Assembly: GCF_007655255.1 (NCBI RefSeq)
Contig: NZ_VMYE01000003.1
Coordinates: forward strand, 62,001-126,000
Source of the DNA: Extensimonas perlucida
GTDB lineage: Bacteria; Pseudomonadota; Gammaproteobacteria; Burkholderiales; Burkholderiaceae_C
Direction of reading: 5' to 3'
DNA length: 64,000 nucleotides
The translations under genes were made by a program, and so were the position numbers. Every line of letters begins with the position of its first letter. Position 1 is the first letter of the stretch. Below the pieces are notes generated by a model that ran no database searches, was not told the origin of the DNA, and was given only the letters and a program-made list of their open reading frames with translations. Below, in pieces: positions 50,910 to 60,351 of this stretch.

Positions 50910-51940
50910 GGCTTGCGCCGCGCGCGCGGGTGTGCGGCGTCATAGACCTTGGCGAGGTGCTGAAAGTCGAGCCGCGTATAGACCTGCGTGCTCGCGATGC
51001 TCGCGTGGCCCAGCAGCTCCTGCACGGCGCGCAGGTCGCCGCTGGACTGCAGGACGTGGCTGGCAAACGAGTGGCGCAGCATGTGCGGGTGCACGGCGCT
51101 TGGCAGGCCTGCCTGCTGGCTGCGCTGGCGCACGCGCGCCCAGATCGATTGCGTGGTGAGGCGCTTGCCGCGCCGCCCGAGGAAGAGCGCGGCGTCCACT
51201 GCGCCGTGCGCAAATGGCGCGGTGCGCAGCGCAAGCCAGGCCTGCAGCGCCTGCTGCGCCGCGGCGCCCATGGGCACGCTGCGGCGCTTGCCGCCCTTGC
51301 CCCACACCTGCACTTCGCCAGCTTGTAGGTCGATCCAGCCGCGCCCCTGCCGCTCGGCCTCGGGGCTGGCCGCCACGTCGAGCCCCGCGAGCTCGCCCAC
51401 GCGCAGGCCGCTGCCGTAAAGCAGCTCGACCATTGCCGCGTCGCGTGCTTCGAGCCAGGGGTCGGCCGCTGGCTGGGCGAAATCGGCCAGCAGCACGGCC
51501 TCGTCCACGCCCAGCGCCTTGGGCAGCGGGCGCGGCGCTCGCGGCGCGCGCACGCCCTGCACGGGGTTGTGCGCCACCAGCCCCTGGCGCACGGCCCAGC
51601 GAAAAAAGCTGCGCCAGCCCGACAGGATCAGCGCGATGCCGCGCCCGCTGCGCCCCGCGGCGTGCATCTGCGCGACGCTGCGGCGGATGTGCGCGCTTTG
51701 CAGCTGCAGCAGCGGCATGCCCGCCTCGGCCGCACAGCGCGCGAGCTTTTCGAGGTCCAGCGCGTACAGCGTGCAGGTGCGCTCGGCCAGGCGCTTTTCG
51801 TAGCGCACGTAGTCGAGGTAGCGCTGCACGGCGGGCTCCGCGGGCGCTACGCGCGCGTCGGGTACGCCAGATTCAGCCGGGGACGGGGCCGCAGGCGTGG
51901 TCACAGTTGCGACAGGCGCGGTCGAAGCGGGTTCGGACAC
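50906..51940 (-). CDS. xerC: Tyrosine recombinase XerC
   Basis: The 344-residue recombinase resolves chromosome dimers at dif with XerD. The catalytic residues are Arg in YGSGLRVGEL, His and Arg in HPHMLRHSFASH, His in LLGHASIAS and Tyr in QVYTRL. An extra N-terminal tail of about 35 residues is rich in Ala and Pro. The start is GTG 51940. It lies in the standard dapF-DUF484-xerC order. Its TAG stop is within the CTAG of a MITE-like element. Confidence 0.93.
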   Translation of the reverse strand: MSEPASTAPVATVTTPAAPSPAESGVPDARVAPAEPAVQRYLDYVRYEKRLAERTCTLYALDLEKLARCAAEAGMPLLQLQSAHIRRSVAQMHAAGRSGRGIALILSGWRSFFRWAVRQGLVAHNPVQGVRAPRAPRPLPKALGVDEAVLLADFAQPAADPWLEARDAAMVELLYGSGLRVGELAGLDVAASPEAERQGRGWIDLQAGEVQVWGKGGKRRSVPMGAAAQQALQAWLALRTAPFAHGAVDAALFLGRRGKRLTTQSIWARVRQRSQQAGLPSAVHPHMLRHSFASHVLQSSGDLRAVQELLGHASIASTQVYTRLDFQHLAKVYDAAHPRARRKP

Positions 51941-51995
51941 GGTGGTGGCGAAGGAAAGCGGTTGCGGCCCGGCGCGGCGCGGCGCTCCGTAGCGT

Positions 51996-52700
51996 TCAGC
52001 GCAGGCGCAAGAGCGCCGCGCTCGCGAGCTCGGCGATGCGCGTGAGGAATTCCGTACCCATGGTGGCCTGAAAACGCTGCGCGTCGGGCGAGCCCAGCAC
52101 CAGCAGGCCCAGCGCCGGCGTGGCGCTTTCGAGGGCGCCAGCGCGCAGCGGCAGCAGCGCGACCGACGCCACCTGCGCCGCGTCGGGCAACCAGGCCGTG
52201 GCCTCGAAGCCCAGGTTGGGGCCGCAAAACGGCATGGTCAGCGAGCTTGCAAAGGCCTGCACATCGGCGCTCGCGCCCTGCGCGAACGGCGCTTGCGCGT
52301 AAGACTCGGCCACGTCCCACACGCGCAGCGCCACCTGCGGCACGTCGAACAAGGTGCACAGGCCATCGACCACGGCCTGGGGCAGATCGTGCGCGTCGGC
52401 CGTCTGCAGCAGCGCCAGGCCCCACTGGTGCACCTTGTGCGCGATGGCGGCGTTTTCGCTGCTGTGGCGCACCATGTCCATGATGCGCAGCTCCAGGCCC
52501 TTGATTTTTTCACGCAGCAGCTCGGCCTGGCGCTCTTGCAGGCTCACGGCGCGGCCGCCGTGCGGGCTGGTGAGCTGCACGCTCGCGAGCACCTCGGCAT
52601 GGCGCTCGAAAAAGCCCGGCGTCTGGATGAGAAACTCGGCGATGTCGTCCTCGGTGATCGGGGCGATAGGCGGGGTGGTTGGTGGCGTAGGAGTGGTCAT
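51996..52700 (-). CDS. DUF484 protein (GAF-like)
   Basis: The 234-residue protein has the DUF484 pattern: an N-terminal region with [20 protein letters not shown], then a coiled coil ([20 protein letters not shown]) and a GAF-like C-terminal half. It is conserved between dapF and xerC in proteobacteria, without a defined function. The ATG overlaps the dapF stop (52697-52700). Confidence 0.9.
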   Translation of the reverse strand: MTTPTPPTTPPIAPITEDDIAEFLIQTPGFFERHAEVLASVQLTSPHGGRAVSLQERQAELLREKIKGLELRIMDMVRHSSENAAIAHKVHQWGLALLQTADAHDLPQAVVDGLCTLFDVPQVALRVWDVAESYAQAPFAQGASADVQAFASSLTMPFCGPNLGFEATAWLPDAAQVASVALLPLRAGALESATPALGLLVLGSPDAQRFQATMGTEFLTRIAELASAALLRLR

Positions 52701-53575
52701 GGGGTGTCGGGAATTTGAATCCGGCCCTCGAACACGGTGGTGGCCGGGCCGGTCATGAAAACGGGGTCGGTGTCGCGCCCGCCCCAGGCGATGCGCAGGC
52801 GCCCGCCGCGCGTGTCCACCTGTACCGCGTGGTCGAGCAGGCCCAGGCGCACGCCCACGGCCACGGCGGCGCACGCGCCCGTGCCGCAGGCGAGCGTCTC
52901 GCCCACGCCGCGCTCGTACACGCGCAGGCGCACGTGGTCGCGCGCCACGACCTGCAGGAAACCCACGTTCACGCGCTCGGGAAAGCGCGGGTGGCGCTCG
53001 ATCCAGGGCCCGAGCTGCGCAACCGGAGCCGCATCCACGTCTTCGACGAGCAGCACCGCATGCGGGTTGCCCATGGACACGACGCTAACGAAAACAGGAG
53101 CAGCTTGCGCTTGTCCATCAAGCGTTAGCGGCCATTTTTGCCCTGAACCCTGGGGCACGGGCTGCAGGTCGTGGGTATCGAAGGGCACGCGCGCCGGCTC
53201 GAACACCGGGCAGCCCATGTTCACGGTCACCTCGCCATCGGGCGTGAGCTGCAGCGTGATCACACCGGCGCGGGTTTGCACGCGGATGCGGTCTTTGTGC
53301 GTGAGGCCGCGCTCGCGCACGTAGCGCGCGAAGCAGCGCGCGCCATTGCCGCATTGCTGCACCTCGCCGCCGTCGGCGTTGTGGATCACGTATTCGAAAT
53401 CGACCTCGGGCGTGGGCGCGGGCCGCACGCTCAAAATTTGGTCGGCGCCCACGCCAAAGTGGCGATCGGCCAGCAAACGGTAGTGCGCGGGCGAGAGGTT
53501 CAGGCGCCCCTGCGTCTCGTCGAGCACGATGAAATCGTTGCCCGCACCCTGCATCTTGGTAAAGCGGATCAGCAT
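52697..53575 (-). CDS. dapF: Diaminopimelate epimerase
   Basis: The 292-residue enzyme converts LL- to meso-diaminopimelate for lysine and for the MurE substrate. The two catalytic cysteines are in [13 protein letters not shown] and [12 protein letters not shown], and [15 protein letters not shown] is the N-terminal signature. Residues [19 protein letters not shown] in the middle, before [14 protein letters not shown], are encoded by a dispersed repeat read in frame. The start is ATG 53575. Confidence 0.95.
   Translation of the reverse strand: MLIRFTKMQGAGNDFIVLDETQGRLNLSPAHYRLLADRHFGVGADQILSVRPAPTPEVDFEYVIHNADGGEVQQCGNGARCFARYVRERGLTHKDRIRVQTRAGVITLQLTPDGEVTVNMGCPVFEPARVPFDTHDLQPVPQGSGQKWPLTLDGQAQAAPVFVSVVSMGNPHAVLLVEDVDAAPVAQLGPWIERHPRFPERVNVGFLQVVARDHVRLRVYERGVGETLACGTGACAAVAVGVRLGLLDHAVQVDTRGGRLRIAWGGRDTDPVFMTGPATTVFEGRIQIPDTP
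53091..53142 (+). repeat. Dispersed ~45-bp motif inside dapF
   Basis: The + strand reads GAGCAGCTTGCGCTTG, then CATCAAGCGTTAGCGGCC and ATTTTTGCC. It is a near-consensus copy in the middle of dapF that keeps the frame open. Confidence 0.7.
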
Positions 53576-53649
53576 GGCGCGGATTATCGCGGCTCGCCCG
53601 CCGCCCTTGGCCTTTTTTGGCGCCCTCTTTGCGCGCACAGATCAAACCA

Positions 53650-53659
53650 AACGATCGTT
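53650..53659. promoter_or_regulatory. 10-bp palindrome in the dapF/NUDIX-MBL divergent promoter
   Basis: AACGATCGTT is a perfect palindrome 27 bases before the NUDIX-MBL start and 75 bases before dapF. It could be a repressor half-operator, but it is short and could be chance. Confidence 0.25.
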
Positions 53660-53685
53660 AGACAAGCGCCGCGACAGTCTCCATA

Positions 53686-55371
53686 ATGCGGCACATGCCA
53701 CGCCCCAGCCAATACCTGCACCCCCAGCGCGCGCTCGTCACGCCGCGCCCCGCCGCCACCGTCCTGCTGCTGCGCGACGCGCCCAACCCCGACGGCAAAA
53801 ACCAGTTCGAAGTGCTGATGACGCGCCGCTCGGCCAAGGCCAGCTTCGTGCCCGGCGCCTACGTCTTTCCCGGCGGCAGCATAGACGCCGAAGACGCACA
53901 GGCACATGCGCTCGCCGACCGCCGACCGACGCAAGACGACGCGCAGCTCACGCAGGCCATCGCCGCGATCCGCGAGAGCTACGAAGAGCTGGGCGTGCTG
54001 CTCGCGCGCCACGCCGACGGCCGCATGGCCGACGAATCCGACCTTGCAGCGCTGGATCGGCATGCGCCGTTCTTCGCGCAGTGCCAGGCGCGCGGCCTGC
54101 GCCTGGCGGCCGAGGGCGTCTATACGCTCGCGCGCTGGATCACCGACCGCGACATGCCCAAGCGCTTCGACGTGGCCTTTCTCATCGCGCGCATGCCGCC
54201 CGGGCAAACGCCCGTGGCCGACGAGGCCGAGCAGTTCGAGCCCGTCTGGGTGCGCCCCGTCGATGCGCTCGCGCGCCACGAGGCCGGGCAGTTTTTCATG
54301 ATCTTCCCGACCATACGCACGCTGCAGCGCCTCGCGCGCTTCGACAGCGTCGAAGCCGTGCTGCGCGCCTGCGCGAGCGAGCAGCCGCTGTGGACCAGCT
54401 GCCCGCGCGGCGGCCTGCTCGCGGGCAGGCCCGCGCACTACATGGAAGACGAAATGCCCTACGGCGAACTGGCCCTGGTCTGCCCCGACGGACAGCTGCA
54501 CCACACGCTGGACTGGCAAAGCGAGCAGCCCGTGCCGCTTTTGAAGAACCTGCAGCGCCTCACGGCGCCCAACCCCGGCGTGATGACCGGCCCCGGCACC
54601 AACAGCTACCTCGTGGGCGACCCGGCTACGGGCTACATCGCCATCGACCCCGGTCCGGCCGACCACGAGCACCTCGAAAGACTCTGGCGCGCCGCGGGTG
54701 GCGACATCCGCATGATCGTGTGCACGCATTCGCACCCCGACCATTCGCCGGGCGCCGCACCGCTCGCCGCGCTGGTCGCGCAATACGGCCGCCCCCGGCC
54801 GCCCGTGCTGGGCCTGCCCTCGGCCCCCACGGCGCAGGCGGCCTGGGCCTTCACGCCCGACCGGGCACTACAAGACAATGAGCTGCTTACGCTTGAAGGA
54901 CAAGGACCAGACGGCAAAATCACGCATACTTTGCAGGTCATCCACACGCCCGGCCATGCGGCCAACCATCTGTGCCTGCTGCTGCGCGAAGACGCCTTGC
55001 TATTCAGCGGCGACCACATCCTCAATGGCAGCACCACCATCGTCAACCCGCCCGACGGGCACATGACGGACTACCTGGATTCGCTCGACAAGCTCGACGC
55101 GCTGTGCGCGCAGCACGGCGTGGAGTTCATCCTGCCCGCACACGGCCACGTGCTCGGCTTTGCGCGCCAGGCGATCGCGCACCTCAAGGCGCACCGCCTC
55201 GCGCGCGAGGCCAAAGTGCTCGCCGCAATGCAGGCACACCCCGACGGCAGCCTCGAAGACTGGGTGCGCAGCGCCTACGACGACGTGCCCGAGCAGCTCT
55301 GGCCCATGGCGCAGCGCTCGCTGCTCGCGCACGTGGAGCGCATCGAGGCCATGCAGCCGGGGAATGACTGA
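53686..55371 (+). CDS. NUDIX hydrolase fused to a metallo-beta-lactamase domain
   Basis: The 561-residue protein has an N-terminal NUDIX domain (residues about 20-250) with a degenerate, insertion-bearing Nudix box ending RESYEELGVLL. The C-terminal metallo-beta-lactamase domain (about 280-530) has ligand motifs THSHPDH, HTPGHAANH, FSGDH and PAHGH. NUDIX enzymes cleave nucleoside-diphosphate derivatives (this kind sometimes CoA or FAD), and the MBL part resembles hydrolases of the glyoxalase II / LACTB2 type. The substrate is unknown. ATG 53695 is an alternative start. Confidence 0.85.
   Translation: MRHMPRPSQYLHPQRALVTPRPAATVLLLRDAPNPDGKNQFEVLMTRRSAKASFVPGAYVFPGGSIDAEDAQAHALADRRPTQDDAQLTQAIAAIRESYEELGVLLARHADGRMADESDLAALDRHAPFFAQCQARGLRLAAEGVYTLARWITDRDMPKRFDVAFLIARMPPGQTPVADEAEQFEPVWVRPVDALARHEAGQFFMIFPTIRTLQRLARFDSVEAVLRACASEQPLWTSCPRGGLLAGRPAHYMEDEMPYGELALVCPDGQLHHTLDWQSEQPVPLLKNLQRLTAPNPGVMTGPGTNSYLVGDPATGYIAIDPGPADHEHLERLWRAAGGDIRMIVCTHSHPDHSPGAAPLAALVAQYGRPRPPVLGLPSAPTAQAAWAFTPDRALQDNELLTLEGQGPDGKITHTLQVIHTPGHAANHLCLLLREDALLFSGDHILNGSTTIVNPPDGHMTDYLDSLDKLDALCAQHGVEFILPAHGHVLGFARQAIAHLKAHRLAREAKVLAAMQAHPDGSLEDWVRSAYDDVPEQLWPMAQRSLLAHVERIEAMQPGND
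54887..54920 (+). repeat. Dispersed motif inside the NUDIX-MBL gene
   Basis: The + strand has ATGAGCTGCTTACGCTTGAA, then GACGGCAAAAT, which aligns with the ~45-bp family. It encodes NELLTLEGQGPDGKI in frame. Confidence 0.4.
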
Positions 55372-55391
55372 TCTGGCGAAAAAGAAAAAGT

Positions 55392-55735
55392 GAAGCACGC
55401 CGATAGGCCGGATTCTGTGGCTTCGGTCGCCCGAAGCTGACCGCCATTCATCTGGGCCGGGTGTCGCCACCACGGCTCGGTGCTACCTACCCGCCAGCGC
55501 TCCCTGCGGAACCACAGGGCGAAGCCGCGAGGGCTTCAGACTGGCCTACTTGGTATTGCTGCGCGTAGAGATTGCCCGTTTCACCCCGGGTGCTGCGCAC
55601 CCAGACTCGTCTCTGTTGCTCTGATCCTCACCTCACGGTGGACAGCCGTTAGCTGCTACGCCGTCCTGTGCAGTCCGGACCTTCCTCCAGTGCCTGGTTT
55701 CCCAGCTTGCACCAGCGGCGGTCTGGCGTGCTTCA
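55392..55735 (-). ncRNA. rnpB: RNase P RNA
   Basis: The minus strand begins GAAGCACGCCAGACCG and ends GGCGTGCTTC, forming the P1 helix. GAGGAAGGTCCGGACTGCAC matches the conserved P4 region (consensus GAGGAAAGTCCGGGC), and the 3' end contains GAATCCGGCCTATCGGC. The length of about 344 bases is right for bacterial type A RNase P RNA. The ends are estimated from P1. Confidence 0.94.
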
Positions 55736-55743
55736 CAGGGTGG

Positions 55744-55775
55744 ATTATCCCAAATCAGGGCTGATAAAGCAGCCC
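55744..55775 (-). promoter_or_regulatory. Likely rnpB promoter
   Basis: On the minus strand GATAAT (55744-55749) is a good -10 hexamer, ending about 8 bases before the RNA 5' end. A weak CTGCTT -35 lies 17 bases upstream. It overlaps the end of the small membrane-protein gene. Confidence 0.55.
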
Positions 55776-55925
55776 ATAAATGTTGTAAGCAATCATGAAC
55801 AGCAAGCCAATGATGCCCACGAGCATCACCCCTGGCCCCCAGCGGTATCTGCGGCCCGAAAAGCCAATCAACAGCAACCCGCAGCCTATGGTCAGCAAAA
55901 TGATGTTGTGGTGCAGCAAATTCAT
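55755..55925 (-). CDS. Small two-helix membrane protein, unknown function
   Basis: The 56-residue product starts MNLLHHNIILLTIGCGLLLI, has a short basic loop (GFSGRRYRWG) and a second membrane helix (VMLVGIIGLLFMIAYNIYGL). The open frame, hydrophobic pattern and basic loop look like a real protein. It is not assigned to a family here. It sits just upstream of rnpB on the same strand and divergently from cysK, with an FNR-type site in the shared upstream region. Confidence 0.6.
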   Translation of the reverse strand: MNLLHHNIILLTIGCGLLLIGFSGRRYRWGPGVMLVGIIGLLFMIAYNIYGLLYQP

Positions 55926-55993
55926 GGTTCTGGCCTGTGGAGTGTGAAACGCAGATTGTCAGCGCGATCGTTGCACGCTGGCGCCATGACGGC

Positions 55994-56007
55994 TTGATGC
56001 ACATCAA
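55994..56007. promoter_or_regulatory. FNR/ANR-type box between cysK and the small membrane protein
   Basis: TTGATGCACATCAA is a perfect FNR consensus palindrome (TTGAT-N4-ATCAA), extended to CTTGAT-N4-ATCAAG. It lies 99 bases upstream of the cysK ATG and 69 bases upstream of the divergent small gene. For cysK it would allow a +1 about 41 bases downstream, the usual FNR activation distance. A CRP/Dnr-family regulator is also possible. Confidence 0.55.
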
Positions 56008-56105
56008 GCGCCGCTTATCTTCGCAGCGCATATCCATATCGCACCAACCGCGCATCGGCTGCTTCACAATGGCCCTCTTCACTTCCCGCTTTTCCCGGAG
56101 ACGCC

Positions 56106-57023
<918 letters not shown>

Positions 57024-57035
57024 TGCCCGGCTCGC

Positions 57036-57300
57036 GCAGCGGCCAAAATGGCCGCCCGCTGCCAGCCGTCCACCAGCACCCGCGCAGGTGCGCAGCGGCG
57101 CCTCATGGACAATCCGGGTTCAACCCAGATTGTCCATGAGGATGCGGGATGATGGCGAGGCGGCTGGCGAGGCTGTTTGGCCGCTGCTGAGGAGTGCATG
57201 GCCGGTGCCATGGACGACGAAGCAGCGGCCAAAATGGCCGTCAGACGTCCGCCAGCGCCCGCATAGGTGCGAAGCACCGCCTCATGGACAATCTGGGTTC
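57036..57300. repeat. Direct and inverted repeats between cysK and the flavoprotein gene
   Basis: This 309-base gap holds no gene. Two related blocks, 57036-57121 and 57222-57300, both begin GCAGCGGCCAAAATGGCCG and end with CCTCATGGACAATC plus GGGTT. Between them, 57122-57141 is an inverted copy of that ending, so 57101-57141 forms a 20-bp stem with one mismatch. A reversed fragment of the block start lies at 57177-57188. The stem may serve as a cysK terminator, though it lacks a T tract. Confidence 0.8.
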
Positions 57301-57332
57301 CATTCTTGCCCGATTGCCACGGGCCTTGTCGC

Positions 57333-59207
57333 ATGATCCGCATCTCCGAGCTCAAACTCCCGCTGGAAGCCCTGCCCATAGAGGCGCGCACCGCGGCGCG
57401 CCGTGCCACCGACGCGCCAGCCGAGACTGCCGCCGACCGTGCGCCGCCGCCACACCCCATTGCCGCGCTGCGCGGCCTCGTGTGCCAAGCCCTGGGCCTG
57501 CCCGACGCCGCGCTTGCCGAGTTGCGCGTGCACAAACGCAGCTTCGACGCGCGCGGTGCTGCGCTGCGTGCGGTGTATATCGTCGATGTCGCGCTCACCG
57601 AGCCCGCGCAGGAAGCCGCCGTGCTCGCACGGCACGCGGCAAACCCGCACGTGCAGCCCACGCCGGACATGGTGTGGCGTGCGCCCGCGACCGCGCCGTT
57701 GGACTGGGCCCCGGCCGATGGCGATCGGCCTGTGGTCGTGGGCTTCGGGCCCTGCGGCATCTTTGCCGCGCTGACGCTTGCCGAGATGGGCCTGCGCCCG
57801 CTGGTGCTCGAGCGTGGGTGCCCGGTGCGCGAGCGCACCCAGGACACCTGGGGCCTGTGGCGGCGCGGCGTGCTCAAGGCCGAATCCAACGTGCAGTTCG
57901 GCGAGGGCGGCGCCGGCCTGTTCTCGGACGGCAAGCTCTACAGCCAGATCAAGGACCCGCGCCACCTCGGCCGCCGCGTCATGCAGGCCTTCGTCGAGGC
58001 CGGTGCGCCGCCCGAAATCCTTTACGCAGCGCACCCGCACATCGGCACCTTCAAACTCGTCAAGGTGGTGCAGGCGCTGCGCGCGCGCATCACGGCGCTG
58101 GGCGGCGAAGTGCGCTTCGCGCAGCGCGTGGCGGATGTGCTGATCGAGCCGTCCGCGCACGGCCCGCGCCAGCTGCGCGGCCTGCAAGTGCACGACCTGG
58201 AGCGCGGACAAGACTACGTGCTGCACGCCAGCCGGGTAGTGTTTGCGCTGGGCCACAGCGCGCGCGACACTTTTGCGCAGTTGCACCAGCGCGGCGTGTT
58301 TCTGGAGCCCAAGCCGTTTTCCATCGGCGTGCGCATCGAACACCCGCAAAGCCTGATCGACCGCGCGCGCTGGGGGCGCCATGCGGGCAACCCGCTGCTG
58401 GGCGCGGCGGCCTACAAACTGGTACACCACGCACGCAATGGCCGCGCGGTTTACAGCTTTTGCATGTGTCCGGGCGGCACGGTGGTGGCAGCCACCAGCG
58501 AGCCCGAACGCGTCGTGACGAACGGCATGAGCCAGTATTCGCGCGCCGAACGCAATGCCAACGCAGGGCTGGTGGTGGGCATAGGGCCGGAGGATTTTCC
58601 AGGCGCAGACCCGGCAGCATGGGCCGCGGCCTTCGGCGAAGAGGCCGGCGCACACTACGCCCGCGAGGCCGCAGCGCTGGCGGACCAAGCCGCCGTGCAC
58701 CCCCTGGCCGGCGTGGTACTGCAGCGCCAGCTGGAAAGCGCCGCCTACCGCGCCGGGGGCGGAGGTTATCTGGCGCCGGCCCAGCTCGTGGGCGATTTTC
58801 TCGCGGCACGACCATCGACCGCCTTGGGCGCGGTACAACCCTCGTACCAGCCCGGCGTGACCCTGAGCGACCTGTCCACGATGCTGCCCCGCTACGCCGT
58901 GGAGGCCCTGCGCGAGGCCCTGCCCGCCATGGGGCAGCAAATCCGCGGCTACGACCGCAGCGACGCGCTCATGACCGGGGTGGAAACGCGCACCTCGGCG
59001 CCGCTGCGCATCACGCGCGGCGCCGACTACCAGAGCCTGAATGTGCGCGGCCTGTACCCCGCCGGCGAAGGTGCCGGGTACGCAGGTGGCATTTTGTCTG
59101 CCGGCGTCGACGGCATCCGCGTGGCCGAAGCGCTGGGCTGCCACCTGTTCGGCGTGCCCGCGCCTGCGCCCGAGCGCGCCCACCGGCTGGACATGGCCTA
59201 CGGCTGA
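57333..59207 (+). CDS. FAD-dependent oxidoreductase (COG2509-like)
   Basis: The 624-residue flavoprotein has an N-terminal domain of about 120 residues, then the dinucleotide-binding motif VVVGFGPCGIFAALTLAEMG. ESNVQFGEGGAGLFSDGKL follows, and the C-terminal FAD motif GLYPAGEGAGYAGGILSAGV closes the fold. It belongs to the large 'uncharacterised FAD-dependent dehydrogenase' group, and no substrate is known. ATG 57333 (MIRISELKLPLEA) is chosen. The stop is followed by tandem CTGAGG repeats. Confidence 0.85.
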   Translation: MIRISELKLPLEALPIEARTAARRATDAPAETAADRAPPPHPIAALRGLVCQALGLPDAALAELRVHKRSFDARGAALRAVYIVDVALTEPAQEAAVLARHAANPHVQPTPDMVWRAPATAPLDWAPADGDRPVVVGFGPCGIFAALTLAEMGLRPLVLERGCPVRERTQDTWGLWRRGVLKAESNVQFGEGGAGLFSDGKLYSQIKDPRHLGRRVMQAFVEAGAPPEILYAAHPHIGTFKLVKVVQALRARITALGGEVRFAQRVADVLIEPSAHGPRQLRGLQVHDLERGQDYVLHASRVVFALGHSARDTFAQLHQRGVFLEPKPFSIGVRIEHPQSLIDRARWGRHAGNPLLGAAAYKLVHHARNGRAVYSFCMCPGGTVVAATSEPERVVTNGMSQYSRAERNANAGLVVGIGPEDFPGADPAAWAAAFGEEAGAHYAREAAALADQAAVHPLAGVVLQRQLESAAYRAGGGGYLAPAQLVGDFLAARPSTALGAVQPSYQPGVTLSDLSTMLPRYAVEALREALPAMGQQIRGYDRSDALMTGVETRTSAPLRITRGADYQSLNVRGLYPAGEGAGYAGGILSAGVDGIRVAEALGCHLFGVPAPAPERAHRLDMAYG

Positions 59208-59262
59208 GGCTGAGGCTGAGGCTGCGCCCAAGCCAGCGCAGGCTCAGCCGCCAGTGCGCTTT

Positions 59263-60138
59263 TCAGCCCCCCGTCGACTGCAGCGCCGCGATACGCTCCT
59301 CGATCGGCGGGTGCGTGCTGAAAAGCTGCCCTATGCCGCCCGCGATCCCGAACGCCGCCATGTTCTTGGGCAGCTCGGCCGGGTGCAGGCCCCCCAGGCG
59401 TGCGAGCGCGTTGATCATGGGCTGGCGACGGCCCAAGAGCTGCACCGAGCCGGCATCGGCACGGAACTCGCGCTGGCGGCTGAACCAGGCGACGATGATC
59501 GCGGCCAGAAAGCCCAGCACGATATCGAGCACGATGGTGGTAACCATGTAGCCTATGCCCGGGCCGCTGTCGCGCTCGTCATTGCGGCGCAGAAAGCTGT
59601 CCACCACGTAGCCGATGGCGCGCGAGAGAAACACCACGAAGGTGTTCATCACGCCCTGGATCAGCGTCATGGTGACCATGTCGCCATTCGCGATGTGCGC
59701 GATCTCGTGGCCCAGCACGGCCTCGATCTCCTCGTGCGTCATGTTTTCGAGCAGGCCCGTGGAGACCGCCACGAGCGCGGAATTCTTGAACGCGCCCGTG
59801 GCGAAGGCGTTCGGGTCACCCTCGAAGATGCCGACCTCGGGCATCGCGATGCCGGCCTTGTCGGCCAGCTGGCGCACGGTCTCGAGCAACCAGGCTTCGG
59901 CGGCGTTGCCCGGCTGCGTGATCACCTGCACGCCCGCGCTCCACTTGGCCATGGGTTTGCTCATGAGCAGCGAGATGATCGCGCCGCCAAAGCCGATCAC
60001 GAAGGCGTAGCCCAGCAGGGCGCCAAAGTTCATTCCCTGGGCCGTGAGGTAGCGGTTCACGCCCAGCAAGCTGGCAACGATGCCCAGCACGACCACCACG
60101 GCGAGGTTGGTCAGCAGGAACAGAAAGATGCGTTTCAT
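59263..60138 (-). CDS. htpX: Heat-shock membrane zinc protease HtpX
   Basis: The 291-residue M48 metalloprotease degrades misfolded membrane proteins. Two N-terminal membrane helices are followed by the zinc motif HEIAH (in [14 protein letters not shown]) and a third ligand Glu in the [11 protein letters not shown] region. [14 protein letters not shown] is the usual C-terminal motif. The length is normal. A sigma-32-like promoter lies upstream. Confidence 0.95.
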   Translation of the reverse strand: MKRIFLFLLTNLAVVVVLGIVASLLGVNRYLTAQGMNFGALLGYAFVIGFGGAIISLLMSKPMAKWSAGVQVITQPGNAAEAWLLETVRQLADKAGIAMPEVGIFEGDPNAFATGAFKNSALVAVSTGLLENMTHEEIEAVLGHEIAHIANGDMVTMTLIQGVMNTFVVFLSRAIGYVVDSFLRRNDERDSGPGIGYMVTTIVLDIVLGFLAAIIVAWFSRQREFRADAGSVQLLGRRQPMINALARLGGLHPAELPKNMAAFGIAGGIGQLFSTHPPIEERIAALQSTGG

Positions 60139-60176
60139 GGATTTTCCTCGTCAATGTATGAGGGCGACTGCGCCGC

Positions 60177-60207
60177 ACATAGGGGCGACGCATGGCGGTT
60201 CAATAAG
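60177..60207 (-). promoter_or_regulatory. Candidate sigma-32 promoter of htpX
   Basis: On the minus strand CTTATTGAA is followed after 13 bases by CCCCTATGT, close to the RpoH consensus. It ends about 38 bases before the htpX ATG, a sensible leader length for this heat-shock gene. Confidence 0.6.
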
Positions 60208-60351
60208 CAGCCCAGCCACGCGATGTTGTGCTTTTTTCTTTTTAGGACGTGCCGCAGCCAGCGGCGCATGATAAGAAGAAAGGGAAAAAGCAAAATTTCC
60301 CTACGGATAAAAAGCCCACATGCCGGGGCCGAAATGTGGAGCCTCGGCTGG

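Noticed and set aside
59203-59225. Tandem CTGAGG repeats after the flavoprotein stop
   Set aside because: They are too short and simple to assign a role.
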